Notes: generated by a model from the sequence alone, not told the origin. Counted from the first letter of the stretch, positions 1-6,358 are shown. The stretch is 9,571 nt of DNA from JAEXNA01 sp050486105 (GCA_050486105.1 JBJHCR010000253.1:1-9571), one strand, 5' to 3'. Program-made: numbers and translations.

Positions 1-6
1 GAGGCG

Positions 7-79
7 CAATTCTGAGAAAATCAATTCGAGGGCGCGTACCCAGGTTGTACGTAACCGAGAATTGATGAAATCAGAATTG
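7..79. repeat. Nested inverted repeat with symmetric internal loop
   Basis: Positions 7-15 (CAATTCTGA) are the exact reverse complement of 71-79, and 20-27 (ATCAATTC) of 59-66. Between the two arm segments each side carries the same unpaired GAAA (16-19 and 67-70), giving a symmetric GAAA/GAAA internal loop. Inside the main loop a second small dyad pairs 35-39 (CGTAC) with 47-51 (GTACG) around a 7-nt loop. The core AGAATTG, in either orientation, also recurs as a 9-bp direct repeat GAATTGATG at 59-67 and 74-82 and again, inverted, at 100-106. It lies just downstream of the leftward ArsR-type gene. No T-tract follows in either direction, so it is not a classical intrinsic terminator. It could be an operator cluster or a structured RNA end. 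Confidence 0.6.
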
Positions 80-122
80 ATGGATCTCCGGCCCAACCCC
101 AATTCTTAGGTTTGACAGAGCA

Positions 123-605
123 CTAGGGATGCTCTTCGCTTGCGTGGGCGAAAGCATTCTGAATCAAGTCGGCAACGTGGCAATCGGCCAATCGATAGAT
201 CATGTGCTTACCGTCGCGCCGTCTTTCCACCAAGCGTTCACCCCTCAAGACTCTCAGGCGTTGGGAAATGGTGTAGACTTCGTCACCGTTCAGCAAAGCT
301 AGATCTGAGACACAGCATTCTTGTTGGGAGAGGGCCTCAAGAATCCTGAGCCGACCAGGGTCGGACAGGGCTTTGAACATGGAAGCTGCTTTTTCTATGG
401 CGGATTCGGACGCGGAGGAATGGAGCGGCTTGGGATCGTGATGATGATGGACGCAGTCGTCAGGGAATTCTTGCTCTGAAGGGGTCTTGGGCACCTGACC
501 TGCTTCGTTTTCGGACTCGAGACTCCCTATCTCAAGAGCGAGCCCATTCTTAAGGATTCGAGAGCTAGCCTCCCAGGCTTCCTCCAAGAATCGCAAGATC
601 GACAT
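123..605 (-). CDS. SmtB/ArsR-family metal-sensing repressor
   Basis: This 160-residue winged-helix repressor belongs to the SmtB/ZiaR/CadC branch of the ArsR family, whose members leave their operator when they bind Zn(II) or similar metals. Residues 71-140 hold the winged helix (recognition region TISQRLRVLRGERLV at 112-126, wing RRRDGKHMIYRL). The alpha5 metal site is complete: D141, H143, H154, E157, with the same D-x-H-x10-H-x2-E spacing as SmtB D104/H106/H117/E120. C98 and D101 in ECCVSDL match the alpha3 ligands of SmtB. The N-terminal extension of about 65 residues is longer than in SmtB (about 120 residues in total) and carries C51 and H53-H56, which could complete an alpha3N site. 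The ATG at 605 has only a weak Shine-Dalgarno. No target transporter is visible; it may lie beyond the left edge, or the gene may be autoregulated. The family is near certain; the metal is inferred. Confidence 0.9.
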   Translation of the reverse strand: MSILRFLEEAWEASSRILKNGLALEIGSLESENEAGQVPKTPSEQEFPDDCVHHHHDPKPLHSSASESAIEKAASMFKALSDPGRLRILEALSQQECCVSDLALLNGDEVYTISQRLRVLRGERLVERRRDGKHMIYRLADCHVADLIQNAFAHASEEHP

Positions 606-902
606 CGCTGAGCTCTTGGCCTTGCGCGATATGCAGGTCGATGAAATTTTTATAAGGGCATCGGCTGAATCTCATACTCCTAGAATACGAATAACCGTTG
701 CCGGTGGGTTCCCTTGAAAGTAAAATTTGCCAACAGAATGTTTCAGAAAAGTGAACAATATTTGAGATTTTGTAAACATGTGGACAAGATATTTAAGGAG
801 TCATCAGGATTTGGAACCATTCCCAGGCCTGGTTGTTGGGCATGTTAGTAAGCGAAGATCGGATTTCGAGGGGCCAGCATTCCAGACGGAGAAAGGAAGA
901 GT
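606..902. other. Divergent intergenic region with AT-rich core
   Basis: No convincing gene lies here. The stretch from about 700 to 800 is clearly AT-richer than its surroundings and should hold the promoters of the leftward repressor and the rightward secreted-protein pair. A small dyad CGATG (639-643) / CATCG (659-663) brackets TTATAA on the minus strand, a possible -10 for the repressor, but no -35 stands out. TGAACAATATTTGA at 752-765 resembles half of an SmtB-type operator (TGAACA then a poor second half) but is too degenerate to call. Confidence 0.4.
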
Positions 903-1514
903 ATGGACGCCATGGGTGATAGGACTTCTTTCCGTTCCAAGGTTCGTTTCTTTGGCATCCTGGTAGCACTGCTTTTCTTCACCGGGCTTGCTCCGGTGAA
1001 TTCTCAACCAGAGAAGGCAGCGGCTGCGTACGGGATTGTTTACGCTGAAGTTGAGGGCCAGTGGAAGGATTTAGAGAATCGCAGACCGGACTATGTCAGT
1101 CAGCCTCCGGTTAGGGGATTCTCTCGCGATTTTCTGGCTTTTCCTGGTGCGCGGTCCTCCGTTCGCTTTGCTGACGGAGAGCGCCTAAACTTCTTGGTGT
1201 CCTATCGGATCGATGCTTCCGACCCCTACGGGGTGAACGTTCAGCAATTGGACCCACTGGGGTTTGAGCTTCACCGCTTGGAGTCCCACCCCAAACAGCG
1301 ACGATTGGTTCTTCGTGAGACGAATCTCTACCGAGAAACCCAGCCCTCAGGAATCATGTTGAAAGCGATTCCTCTGCCTGGCAACATTCTGAGGCTGGAG
1401 AGCGGCGAGCACCTCGGGCCTGGAGAGTACGCCGTGGTCTATCAGCCAAGAGTGGGTGGGGTCCAAGCATTTTGCTTTGCCATCGATGNNNNNNNNNNAA
1501 GGAGGTCTCGATAA
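903..1514 (+). CDS. Secreted hypothetical protein, paralog 1 (3' end in gap)
   Basis: I do not recognise a named family. Residues 1-35 form a signal peptide: basic start, hydrophobic FFGILVALLFFTGLA, likely cleavage after VNS or nearby. The mature part (about 160 residues) is a predicted beta-rich exported domain ending in LGPGEYAVVYQPRVGGVQAF followed by CFAID at 191-195. It is a paralog of the next gene: both share the block LxxPG...SxVRF, then DPxxxxxxxLxDPxxFxxxR, and the C-terminal PGEYAxxY...FCFxID. AAAGGAAGAG just before the ATG at 903 supports the start; ATG 912 is an alternative. The last certain codon is 195 (1485-1487). The stop lies in or just after the 10-N gap. The end given (TAA at 1512-1514) holds only if the gap is exactly 10 bases; by analogy with the paralog the true stop is probably inside the gap. 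Confidence 0.7.
   Translation: MDAMGDRTSFRSKVRFFGILVALLFFTGLAPVNSQPEKAAAAYGIVYAEVEGQWKDLENRRPDYVSQPPVRGFSRDFLAFPGARSSVRFADGERLNFLVSYRIDASDPYGVNVQQLDPLGFELHRLESHPKQRRLVLRETNLYRETQPSGIMLKAIPLPGNILRLESGEHLGPGEYAVVYQPRVGGVQAFCFAIDXXXXRRSR
1489..1498. other. Assembly gap (10 Ns)
   Basis: Ten ambiguous bases, most likely a scaffolding placeholder, so true length and reading frame across it are unknown. It removes the 3' end of the first secreted-protein gene and part of the linker to the second. Confidence 0.95.
1499..1506 (+). promoter_or_regulatory. Perfect Shine-Dalgarno of second secreted protein
   Basis: AAGGAGGT is fully complementary to the usual 3' end of 16S rRNA and sits 7 nt before the ATG at 1514. 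It is the strongest ribosome binding site in the window and settles this start even though the gap cuts the sequence immediately upstream. Confidence 0.85.
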
Positions 1515-2176
1515 TGGTCAGAGTCTTGATTGGTGTTTTGTTCTTCTCGTTGGTCCTCTCTGTGTCCAGCGCTCAGCCTGCTCTCAATGAGGAGCAGGAG
1601 GTTCCTAAGCGTTGGACCGTACCTCTCGACTTTCCCGAGGAAAGAGATGAGGTTGATGAAGATGAGTGGATGGAGATTCAAGAGGTTGTAGAGCCGGAAG
1701 ACTTGGGCGTTATTCTATTTCAGACCACTCAAGGCTTTACCCCTCTAGAGGTGCAACGAGCCGTGGCCCAGGACCGCTCTCCGTTTTTTTCTACGGTTGA
1801 AGAACGGTTACTTCTGTTGCCTGGAAATCAGTCACCGGTTCGCTTTCGCGTTCAAGAGCCGTTGGAATTCTATTTGAGAGTCTTTCTCAATGATGCCGAT
1901 CCCAGAGCGGGATTTTTTCCTTTGAGAGATCCTAATCTCTTCTCCATAATTCGGTTCGAGCGGCAACGAGGTGAGAGGAAGTTTTCTCTCGTTCGCGCGG
2001 GAGTGACCTTCGTTGATCGCGACGTTGGTCGACCCCTATTGGTTCGATTGTTCGGGGAACACAGCTTTATCATGACTCCCGCTCAACCGCTAGACCCAGG
2101 AGAATATGCGCTCATGTATCGAGATGAGCTTTATGGCCAGGCCTATGATCTTTTCTGCTTTGGTATCGACCCCTAG
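1514..2176 (+). CDS. Secreted hypothetical protein, paralog 2
   Basis: This 220-residue exported protein has no family name I can give. Residues 1-20 are a short signal peptide (MVRVLIGVLFFSLVLSVSSA, cleavage before Q21). Residues 42-62 form a strongly acidic linker (EERDEVDEDEW...), absent from paralog 1. Residues 63-219 form the shared domain: LGVILFQ, LLLPGNQSPVRF (100-111), FLNDADPRAGFF, and the C-terminal LDPGEYALMYRD (193-204) with FCFGIDP at the very end. I recall the PGEYA...CFGID ending from hypothetical proteins of Acidobacteriota, but this is memory, not a search. The start is fixed by a perfect AAGGAGGT. The two genes are adjacent and probably co-transcribed, so the products may act together, for example as partners in the periplasm or at the cell surface. 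Cysteine is scarce; the conserved C in FCFGID could be functional. Confidence 0.8.
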   Translation: MVRVLIGVLFFSLVLSVSSAQPALNEEQEVPKRWTVPLDFPEERDEVDEDEWMEIQEVVEPEDLGVILFQTTQGFTPLEVQRAVAQDRSPFFSTVEERLLLLPGNQSPVRFRVQEPLEFYLRVFLNDADPRAGFFPLRDPNLFSIIRFERQRGERKFSLVRAGVTFVDRDVGRPLLVRLFGEHSFIMTPAQPLDPGEYALMYRDELYGQAYDLFCFGIDP

Positions 2177-2182
2177 GAGGGT

Positions 2183-2436
2183 GCGGGTTTAACCCACTTC
2201 ACCCGCGGGCGGGTCCCCGGGTATCCGCCGAGCGCTGCGTCGCGGTCACCGGGTATCCTCTGGGTGCGGTGCTCAAATAGGTCCAACTATCACCCAGCTT
2301 CGCCGGGTACCCGTAAACGGCCACCCGGTTCCTTAGGTTGCCACCCAGCTTCGCCGGGTACCATCTGGGTGCTGAGACCACCAAACCCGCAGGCGCTCCC
2401 ACCGGACACCTTCGGCTTCACCGCGGATCATCTGGG
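2183..2436. repeat. Cluster of GC-rich hairpin-forming repeats
   Basis: A 21-bp sequence starting CACCCAGCTTCGCC and ending GGGTACC is identical at 2291-2311 and 2342-2362. The second copy continues into ATCTGGGTG, so CACCCAG (2342-2348) can pair with CTGGGTG (2365-2371), and inside each copy ACCC pairs with GGGT around CTTCG. Degenerate copies lie at about 2244-2269 (CACCGGGTATCCTCTGGGTG) and 2412-2436 (CTTCACCGCGG...CATCTGGGG). The 5' edge (2183-2222) has related dyads: GCGGGT 2183-2188 with ACCCGC 2201-2206, and CCCGCGGG. This fills most of the 411-bp gap between the secreted pair and the WYL regulator. It resembles interspersed palindromic (REP-like) elements, not a CRISPR, since spacing and copies are irregular. 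The left-hand hairpin may also stop transcription from the secreted-protein genes. Confidence 0.7.
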
Positions 2437-2587
2437 GTTTAAAGCGCTCTCCAGGGCGAGATTTTCTGTCCTTCAAATCTCTTGCTTGCCGGGTTTACGA
2501 TAGGCTCTCTATTAGTCTGTGGTCATGTGATGGTTGGATAGGGCAACATCGAAGGAAACGCCCTTCGAGACCCAAAGTTGATGAGCT
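2437..2587. other. Leader region of the WYL regulator with short hairpin
   Basis: Non-coding. The repeat cluster ends here and base composition returns to normal. CGAAGG (2550-2555) is the reverse complement of CCTTCG (2562-2567), a 6-bp stem with a 6-nt loop ending 20 nt before the ATG. TTCAAA (2472-2477) and TACGAT (2496-2501), 18 bp apart, are the best promoter-like pair but each matches consensus at only 4 of 6 positions. Confidence 0.3.
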
Positions 2588-3556
2588 ATGGCACCATCAC
2601 ACAAATCTAAGGCAACTCGACTCCTGACCCTGATTCACAGGATCGCAGCCGAGCCAGGAAAGTCAGCCCAGGTCTTGGCACGTGAGACCGGGCGGACTTC
2701 GAGAACAATTTTCCGAGACCTCAGTGAACTCCAAGAGGCTGGGTTTCCCTTATATAATGACCGGGGCTACCGTTTCAGCAGTGACGGCTTTCTCCCGACT
2801 ATGGGCCTCGATCCGGAAGAATTGTTTGCACTTTTTGTTGGTGTTCGAACCGTGGAGGCTCAAGCCCAACACGAACTGGGTTCGGCCGGTAGAAGAGCGC
2901 TCGAAAAGCTTTGTCGAGTTTCTCCTGAATCGAGCCGTCCTGATTTGTCGGGCATGAGGGATGCCATTCACGTTGCTGACCCTACTGAGGAGACCGGAAT
3001 GGAGCGCTTGCAAGCCCTCCAGAACTATCTCAGCACCGGGAATCAGATCTCGATCAGCTATCAGGGCCTCAAAGATGAAGAGATGACCGAGCGGGTCGTT
3101 GACCCCATGGGATTGTTTTGCTTTCGGCAGGTCTGGTACCTTAGAGCCTACGATCATCTCAGGTCCGGCTTGCGAAGTTTTCGACTCAGTCGTATCATCA
3201 ACCATCGACTTCTGGAGACCCCAGTAGTCCACCAGCCTGAGATGGACCTTAGGGAGGCGGTGACTCATCGCTGGGAAAGAGAGGGGCAGACTCCGGCAAG
3301 GATTACCCTCCAGGTGACTCCCAGTCTCCGCCGTTGGCTGGAAGAGAACCCTCCTCATCCATCTCAGAAGGTCGAAGGCGAACAGGTGACCTACCAGGCC
3401 AGTGATTTTGAAGCAGTGGCCCGCTGGCTGGCCAGCCTGTATGGAGTGGAGATTTTGGAGCCAGAAGAGCTCAAGGTGGAAATGCGCATGCTCATCTCGC
3501 GATTGCAGAAGCTCTACGGCTCCGAAAGGACCGACTCGGATTCAATCTCAGCTTGA
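2588..3556 (+). CDS. HTH-WYL domain transcriptional regulator (YafY/PafBC type)
   Basis: This 322-residue cytoplasmic regulator has the usual three-part layout. An N-terminal HTH (about 9-60) contains SAQVLARETGRTSRTIFRDL. A central WYL domain (about 150-210) carries the name-giving triad at W183-Y184-L185 in QVWYLRAYD, with the preceding VVDPMGLF and the following SFRLSRI. A C-terminal WCX-type extension (about 236-312) runs RITLQVTPSLRRWL ... VARWLASLYGVEILEPEEL. Length and order are typical of the YafY/DeoR-like WYL family, where the WYL domain senses a ligand, often nucleic acid or a nucleotide, and the HTH binds DNA. The in-frame ATG at 2588 is the only sensible start; ATG 2581 is in another frame and stops early. 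The Shine-Dalgarno is weak. Its target is unknown; the nearest partner is the convergent cupin gene, which is not an operon relation. Confidence 0.92.
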   Translation: MAPSHKSKATRLLTLIHRIAAEPGKSAQVLARETGRTSRTIFRDLSELQEAGFPLYNDRGYRFSSDGFLPTMGLDPEELFALFVGVRTVEAQAQHELGSAGRRALEKLCRVSPESSRPDLSGMRDAIHVADPTEETGMERLQALQNYLSTGNQISISYQGLKDEEMTERVVDPMGLFCFRQVWYLRAYDHLRSGLRSFRLSRIINHRLLETPVVHQPEMDLREAVTHRWEREGQTPARITLQVTPSLRRWLEENPPHPSQKVEGEQVTYQASDFEAVARWLASLYGVEILEPEELKVEMRMLISRLQKLYGSERTDSDSISA

Positions 3557-3563
3557 GTTTGCC

Positions 3564-3584
3564 GGGACCCTGATTCTGGGTTCC
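3564..3584. terminator. Possible bidirectional terminator hairpin
   Basis: GGGACCC (3564-3570) and GGGTTCC (3578-3584) can form a 7-position stem with one mismatch around a 7-nt loop. It sits exactly in the 30-bp gap between the stops of two convergent genes (3556 and 3587), where a shared terminator is expected. There is no T-tract on either side, so the call rests on position and structure only. Confidence 0.4.
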
Positions 3585-3586
3585 GA

Positions 3587-4312
3587 TTAGGCTATCATGT
3601 AGGCCTTGCGGACCGTCTCGTGAACGGTGCACGTCCCCTTCCAATCTTTGGGAAAGAAGGCGAAAGTGTCGGGGACGACTTCGATGACCTCACCAGACTC
3701 GTGCTCGTAGGTGCACCGTCCCAAGAGAAAGTGACAAAGTTCGTGGCTTGTCACGTGACACTCCCAGGTTCCCGGGGTGCAGTTCCAAAGACCACTTTCG
3801 GCTCGACCACTGGAATGCCGGTACAAGAGGTTTCCTGAGGTCCGAGAGCTGCCTTCGACCATGGTCGGAATCTCTCCCCAGTCTTTTTCCGGCTCCAGTT
3901 GACTTGCTCCGAAAAGGACCTTCGCTTCGGCATCTGGGCCACCTGGACACAGCATATACGTGTTGAAGAGTTTTTCGTGAACCACGGCTTCGCCCTTCCA
4001 CCCTGCTGGAAAGTGGACCAGGGTGTCGGGTACGACCTCGATCACTTGGCCGGTACTGCTGGTGTAGGTCACCGAGCCGGCAGTGAAATAGCAAAGTTCA
4101 TCGTGGGGGATTTCCAGGGGCCAGCGGCCTGGGGTGCACCGCCACATTCCCGCTTCGATAGGGACCTGAGAGTCCTTGAAGAGCAATTTTCCCGTACTAT
4201 GGGAAGTGCCATCCCGGCAGTCGGGTTGAGGCCCCCAGTCGTCTAGTCCGGTGTCGATGGTTGAGGCTTGTCGGATGTGAGGAGCACTAGAGTTCAAATT
4301 GAAGATGGTCAT
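3587..4312 (-). CDS. Tandem cupin protein (two Cupin_3/DUF861 domains)
   Basis: This 241-residue protein consists of two copies of a small cupin domain of the Cupin_3 (DUF861, ureidoglycine-aminohydrolase-like) type. Residues 41-121 (GKLLF...TYML) and 160-240 (GNLLY...AYMI) align without gaps; I count 38 identical of 81 positions. Shared landmarks are W-x-CTPG-x-W, ELC-x-F, GxVIEVVPDT, FPxxWKG and VHE. FPxGWKG followed by VHExxxKxY near the end of a domain is the Cupin_3 signature; domain 2 keeps K236 and Y238, while domain 1 has lost the lysine (FNTY). No signal peptide, so cytoplasmic. Single-domain relatives are often unannotated enzymes or binding proteins; the substrate cannot be read from sequence. 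The ATG at 4312 is preceded by a weak GGGAAAG. A terminator upstream separates it from the helicase gene, so it likely has its own promoter in 4313-4381. Confidence 0.85.
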   Translation of the reverse strand: MTIFNLNSSAPHIRQASTIDTGLDDWGPQPDCRDGTSHSTGKLLFKDSQVPIEAGMWRCTPGRWPLEIPHDELCYFTAGSVTYTSSTGQVIEVVPDTLVHFPAGWKGEAVVHEKLFNTYMLCPGGPDAEAKVLFGASQLEPEKDWGEIPTMVEGSSRTSGNLLYRHSSGRAESGLWNCTPGTWECHVTSHELCHFLLGRCTYEHESGEVIEVVPDTFAFFPKDWKGTCTVHETVRKAYMIA

Positions 4313-4381
4313 AGCTGACAGTTGTCGCTTTCCCTTGAAACTCCTCGCCTCAGGCTTGCTAACTGGGTCCTCGAACTGGGC

Positions 4382-4412
4382 AAAAAAAAAGTCCCCGACA
4401 TTCTCGCCGAGG
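4382..4412 (-). terminator. Rho-independent terminator of the helicase gene
   Basis: Read on the minus strand, CCTCGGC (4412-4406) pairs with GTCGGGG (4399-4393) across a 6-nt loop, seven pairs including two G-U, followed by AC and then nine consecutive T (A9 at 4382-4390 on the plus strand). It lies 50 nt past the helicase stop and about 70 nt before the cupin start, so it should end helicase transcripts before they enter the cupin gene. Confidence 0.85.
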
Positions 4413-4461
4413 CCTTACCAATCAACACTCATCTCACTGTCTCAAGATTACTAGGCAAACG

Positions 4462-6321
4462 TTAAGAGAACGCAAAAAGTCCGTTAAGTGGTTTCATCTC
4501 CCGGAGAAAGGGCGAGAGTCGTTGGGGGCTCGCAATTATGGTGAGTTCCTTCTTGCACCGGGTGAGTGCTACGTGGAAGAGACGTCGCTCCTCCTCCATG
4601 TTCTGAGAAAGGTGATGCGGAAGTAGCCCTACGTCGGCTCCGTACAGCAAGACGCAATCCCATTCCAAGCCTTTGACACGGTGGATCGAGGAGAGAGTGA
4701 TTCCATATCCCGGGATTCCATCCGCAGCCGGCTCATTGAGGTTTCGACTCTGAAAGGAGATTCCGGCGGTTGCCAGAGCGGCTTTCAATGGCCCCAGTTG
4801 GGGATTGGTGCGCACCAGGACGACGATCTCTTCAGGTGGGAAGTTTTTCAACCAGGTACGAATCTGGGAAACCGCTGATGCTTGCCAGTCTCCGGGGGGC
4901 TTCAAGAGCACTCGAGGCTTTTTTCGAGACGGGTTCTTTCCTCGAATTCTTTTCGGGAATCTCAGTCTGTTTTTCCTGAGTAGCCGGTCGACCTCTGAGA
5001 CGACCCCTTTCGGACAGCGGTAGTTGGTGCAGAGTTGATAGCGAACGGCGGCCGGAAAGAGCTTGGAGAACTCCAGCAGAAACTTAGGCGTCGCACCGGC
5101 ATATCCGTAGATAACCTGGTCGTCATCGCCCACGGCAAAGAGCTGATAGGCAGGCGCGGCCAGCAGTCGTACTAGGAGAAGGTAAGCCGGAGTGAGGTCT
5201 TGGAACTCGTCGACTTGCAGGTGGGTGCACATCGACTGGGCTACTTTGCGCGCCCGTGAGCATCGCAGTAGGAGTTCTATGGCCCCGTAAACTTGCTCTT
5301 CGTAGTCGATGATCGCTCTCTTCTTGAGGGCCTCTCGATAACTGTGAAACTTCCGTGAAAACCCAGAGAGTTCCGAGTCAAATTGGGCCGGCTCTCTGAG
5401 TTCCAGACGGACCTTCCCCAACAGAGATGTGAAATGGGGGAGTGATGATTTGTTAGGACTCAGATTCTGAGTTTCCAACTCGCTGTGGATCTCCTCGAGT
5501 TCGGTCGGTTCGGCCATGCGAATTCCGCCAAAGCGCTTCAGGAGTTCGTATCCAAAGGCGTGAATGGTCTTGACACTGTCTCTGCTCAGGGTATCTCCCA
5601 GACGAAGATTCATCTCTCCGGCGGCTCGTCGGTTGTAGGCCAGGCAAGTTAAAGTTGGACCTTCGATTCCCGCTGCCGTGAGGGCTCTCATTCTCGAGGT
5701 CAACACACGGGTTTTTCCCGAGCCGGCAGGAGCGATCACCGTTGCTGCTCCCACGGTGTGAGCGGTGGCTCGAACCTGCTCTTGGGACAGAGCACCCGCA
5801 GGAACTTCGAGTGGTCGGGTCAGGGTGAAAGTTCCTCTCAAGATGGATTCTCTATGGAGGACCGGGAATCTGAGGTCTCCTCTGGGACCACCATCACACC
5901 AGATGGGACCGTCCAAATCGACTTCGGCCTCAGGATGTGGCTGGCAACCTCCACGGAGGGCCAGACGGCGGTACCACCAGATCGGCAGCCCCAGGGTTGC
6001 ATCATAGCTGTTGGCCCAGATGAGAAAATGAATCCGTTCTCGTCTGAACTCAAAATCGTAGCTCAGACTGTAAGCTTCGCCGAGGTAGGCTTCAGGAGTT
6101 TTCAGCCAGTTCTTGTCGATTTTGAGCTCGACGATCACTGGCCTTCTATGAAGCCAAGACTTATGCAGCTTTTCTAGAGTCGGGGAGGGCTGAATGACAG
6201 ACCCTTCGTCGATAACCAGGCGATCGAGGCCTCGCCAAGGCGATGGAACTTGCTGCTTGGGGGAAAGCACGATCCCCCGGCCGAGCTTTTCAATGGCGAA
6301 TTTGAGATGATGCGATCGCAA
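4462..6321 (-). CDS. UvrD/Rep-like superfamily 1 DNA helicase with novel N-terminal domain
   Basis: This 619-residue ATP-dependent 3'-5' helicase shows all SF1A motifs: Q motif LSQEQVRA (178-185), Walker A APAGSGKT (197-204), TIHAFGYELL (252-261), Walker B VDEFQD (370-375), motif III AVGDDDQVIYGYAGA (396-410), IV CTNYRCP (431-437), V SSIHRVKGLEWD (544-555), VI EEERRLFHVALTR (576-588). Two oddities stand out. Residues 1-175 form a separate N-terminal domain with conserved-looking PSPWRGLDRLVIDEG, HRRPVIVEL, HFLIWANSYD and CDGGPRG; I believe actinobacterial UvrD-like helicases carry a similar one, unverified. Motifs IV and V are only about 105 residues apart, much less than in UvrD, so subdomain 2B must be minimal. 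Motif III reads GYAGA where UvrD has a W/F-R-G-A. The start is TTG at 6321, supported by GGAGG 9 nt upstream and no alternative ATG before the helicase core. Likely role: DNA repair or recombination. Confidence 0.92.
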   Translation of the reverse strand: MRSHHLKFAIEKLGRGIVLSPKQQVPSPWRGLDRLVIDEGSVIQPSPTLEKLHKSWLHRRPVIVELKIDKNWLKTPEAYLGEAYSLSYDFEFRRERIHFLIWANSYDATLGLPIWWYRRLALRGGCQPHPEAEVDLDGPIWCDGGPRGDLRFPVLHRESILRGTFTLTRPLEVPAGALSQEQVRATAHTVGAATVIAPAGSGKTRVLTSRMRALTAAGIEGPTLTCLAYNRRAAGEMNLRLGDTLSRDSVKTIHAFGYELLKRFGGIRMAEPTELEEIHSELETQNLSPNKSSLPHFTSLLGKVRLELREPAQFDSELSGFSRKFHSYREALKKRAIIDYEEQVYGAIELLLRCSRARKVAQSMCTHLQVDEFQDLTPAYLLLVRLLAAPAYQLFAVGDDDQVIYGYAGATPKFLLEFSKLFPAAVRYQLCTNYRCPKGVVSEVDRLLRKNRLRFPKRIRGKNPSRKKPRVLLKPPGDWQASAVSQIRTWLKNFPPEEIVVLVRTNPQLGPLKAALATAGISFQSRNLNEPAADGIPGYGITLSSIHRVKGLEWDCVLLYGADVGLLPHHLSQNMEEERRLFHVALTRCKKELTIIASPQRLSPFLREMKPLNGLFAFS

Positions 6322-6330
6322 CCTTATGGG

Positions 6331-6335
6331 CCTCC
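6331..6335 (-). promoter_or_regulatory. Shine-Dalgarno deciding the TTG start of the helicase
   Basis: On the minus strand GGAGG lies 9 nt before the TTG at 6321. No in-frame ATG exists before residue 237, well inside the helicase core, so this site settles the unusual start. Confidence 0.75.
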
Positions 6336-6358
6336 GCGTTTATGGTACTCTGAGACCC

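Noticed and set aside
752..765. SmtB-type operator TGAACA-AT-ATTTGA
   Set aside because: The second half-site matches poorly (expected TGTTCA or TATTCA) and it is almost 150 bp from the repressor start.
779..787. DnaA box (TTGTCCACA on the minus strand) hinting at an origin
   Set aside because: A single 8-of-9 match with no cluster, no dnaA/dnaN genes and no other origin feature nearby.
2291..2362. Possible CRISPR-like repeat-spacer unit
   Set aside because: Only two identical copies, other copies degenerate and irregularly spaced, and no cas genes in the window.
2199..2402. Minus-strand open frame with repeated YPAKLG peptide
   Set aside because: It lies wholly in the hairpin repeat cluster; the peptide repeat simply reflects the DNA repeat with a 51-bp (multiple of 3) offset. 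No ribosome binding site or domain.
2750..3358. 202-codon open frame antisense to the WYL regulator
   Set aside because: The opposite strand encodes a clear WYL protein with HTH and WYL triad; the antisense peptide has no recognisable domain and no good start signal.
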